A DNA stretch of 64,000 nucleotides, from positions 62,001 through 126,000 of the forward strand of contig NZ_JAKZKX010000001.1 of assembly GCF_022808715.1 (NCBI RefSeq). The letters run 5' to 3'. Positions 63,213-64,000 of the stretch are shown here, piece after piece. The position numbers and the translations under genes were made by a program. Source of the stretch: Fundidesulfovibrio agrisoli. GTDB lineage: Bacteria; Desulfobacterota; Desulfovibrionia; Desulfovibrionales; Desulfovibrionaceae. Under the pieces are notes generated by a model. That model was not told where the DNA came from, did no database searches, and saw only the letters and a program-made list of their open reading frames with translations. The stretch's first letter is position 1. Every line of letters starts with the position of its first letter.

Positions 63213-63721
63213 TGGGCGGCGCGGACGGCTTCACTCATCTGGACGAACAGGGCCAGGCCCGCATGGTGGACGTGGGCGGCAAGGCCGTGACCGCCCGCGT
63301 GGCCGTGGCCGAAGCCGTGGTGCGCCTCTCCCCCGAGACATTCGCCCGGCTGACCAGCCGGGACATCCCCAAGGGCGACGCCCTCGCCACCGCCAGGATC
63401 GCCGGAATCCTGGCCGCGAAGAACACGGCGGGCCTCATACCCTTATGCCACCCGCTGGGGCTTGATTCCGTGGATGTTCGCTTCCATCTGGACGACGCCC
63501 GCCACGCCGTGCGTGTGGAGGCCGAAGCCCGGGTGACCGCCCGTACCGGCGTCGAGATGGAGGCCATGACCGCCGCCAGCGTAGCGGCCCTGACAATCTA
63601 CGACATGTGCAAGGCCGTTCAGAAGGATATTGTCATCGATTCCGTCCGCCTGCTCTACAAGTCCGGAGGCAAGAGCGGTGAATTCCGTGCCTCGGCCCCG
63701 GAGGACTCTCACTTCCCCTGA
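63212..63721 (+). CDS. moaC: Cyclic pyranopterin monophosphate synthase MoaC
   Basis: 169 residues. With MoaA it converts GTP to cyclic pyranopterin monophosphate in molybdopterin synthesis. The characteristic segments are [34 protein letters not shown] and [30 protein letters not shown]. The start overlaps the dnaJ stop by one base (TGATG). A terminator follows about 80 bp downstream. Molybdopterin enzymes such as formate dehydrogenases are common in sulfate reducers, but no other moa gene is here. Confidence 0.95.
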   Translation: MGGADGFTHLDEQGQARMVDVGGKAVTARVAVAEAVVRLSPETFARLTSRDIPKGDALATARIAGILAAKNTAGLIPLCHPLGLDSVDVRFHLDDARHAVRVEAEARVTARTGVEMEAMTAASVAALTIYDMCKAVQKDIVIDSVRLLYKSGGKSGEFRASAPEDSHFP

Positions 63722-63799
63722 ATCACTCCGCCATCTGGCGAACCTCCGGCTGGACGTAGCAAGGCTCGGCAGCGTTCGGAGACATCCGGACAACATTGA

Positions 63800-63827
63800 C
63801 CGTAGACCATCGTCTGCGGTTTTTTTG
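63800..63827 (+). terminator. Terminator of the rpoZ-dnaJ-moaC transcript
   Basis: An 8 bp stem with one wobble (ccgtagac / gtctgcgg), a catc loop and a run of seven T residues, 80 bp after moaC. Confidence 0.9.
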
Positions 63828-64000
63828 TTGTCGCACGCTTATTCATACCGCAATGGTATGAAAAGAGGAAGTTCTTTCCTTTTCTGTTCAATTATTTTAT
63901 GAGCCAAACAAATTAGAGAGTGGCGGCCGCACCTTTCGGGGTGCCTGGCGGATTCTTGAAGCTGTGCGGGGGGCATCACGCTGAAAGGATGCGCTTTTTT
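63828..64000. other. Intergenic end of window with second hairpin, no gene seen
   Basis: After an AT-rich stretch (to about 63915) with a small tataccgcaatggtat-like inverted repeat, a GC-rich block 63918-63990 can fold into hairpins (gcacctttcggggtgc). It ends at a gcatc-N10-gatgc stem followed by a T-run at the window edge. It could be a leader RNA or attenuator for a gene beyond the window; I cannot identify a riboswitch class. Confidence 0.35.

Noticed and set aside
63900-63917. Tiny frame MSQTN as a leader peptide.
   Set aside because: Only five codons, no good ribosome-binding site or regulatory codon run.

Overview
This 64 kb window is ordinary chromosome from a high-GC, Gram-negative, motile bacterium. 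It is most likely a member of the Desulfovibrionaceae (sulfate-reducer relatives); that placement is inference. It rests on the GC-rich third codon positions, a cysteine synthase fused to a CysRS-like domain, a MptE-like (DUF115) protein, a large chemotaxis gene content and lipoprotein/outer-membrane functions. No phage, transposase, CRISPR array, plasmid origin or rRNA operon was seen.

Layout. 0-6 kb: an Smr-domain protein, a HicA/HicB toxin-antitoxin pair, a MptE-like protein, and a divergent CysK fused to a degenerate cysteinyl-tRNA synthetase. 6-16 kb: a DMT permease, a receiver/TPR protein, a TVP38-like membrane protein, a hybrid histidine kinase, a chemoreceptor, CheV, IspH and a tRNA-dihydrouridine synthase. 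16-24.4 kb: ilvE, then a tightly packed DNA-maintenance run (dnaX, ybaB, recR, recD2), a flippase-like membrane protein, thiD and tRNA-Leu(UAG). 24.5-33 kb: a diguanylate cyclase, a cardiolipin synthase, an aldo/keto reductase, small hypothetical proteins including a 29-residue membrane peptide, a Cache-type chemoreceptor and a DedA protein. 33-39.6 kb: a chemotaxis operon (an atypical soluble MCP-like protein, STAS, CheY, CheA, CheR, CheB) closed by a 124 bp inverted-repeat element. 39.7-50 kb: a CYTH protein, an AT-richer orphan secreted protein, an AddB-like/AddA-like helicase-nuclease pair, a small protein and an AsmA protein. 50-61.7 kb: an RluA-type pseudouridine synthase, a lipoprotein, and a co-directional block of an FtsX-type permease, an ABC ATPase, a 1607-residue M28-like/FtsX fusion, a DUF6785-type membrane protein and an OPT-like membrane protein. 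61.8-64 kb: rpoZ, dnaJ, moaC, then an intergenic region with terminator-like hairpins.

The strongest candidate for an undescribed system is the 51.5-61.7 kb block. It looks like a MacB/LolCDE-type ABC machine whose large subunit carries a periplasmic M28 peptidase fold with nearly all metal ligands lost, joined to two large multi-spanning membrane proteins. The genes are separated by 0-12 bp, which suggests one transcript and a shared envelope function. A second notable feature is CysK fused to a CysRS-like domain lacking the HIGH, KMSKS and zinc residues. A third is the chemotaxis operon, where a soluble protein with two degenerate MCP-tip-like segments sits beside a STAS protein lacking the usual phosphorylatable serine.

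All calls come from reading sequence and recalled family motifs; no database search was run. Start codons were chosen by ribosome-binding site, family N-terminus and overlap with neighbours, and uncertain ones are flagged.
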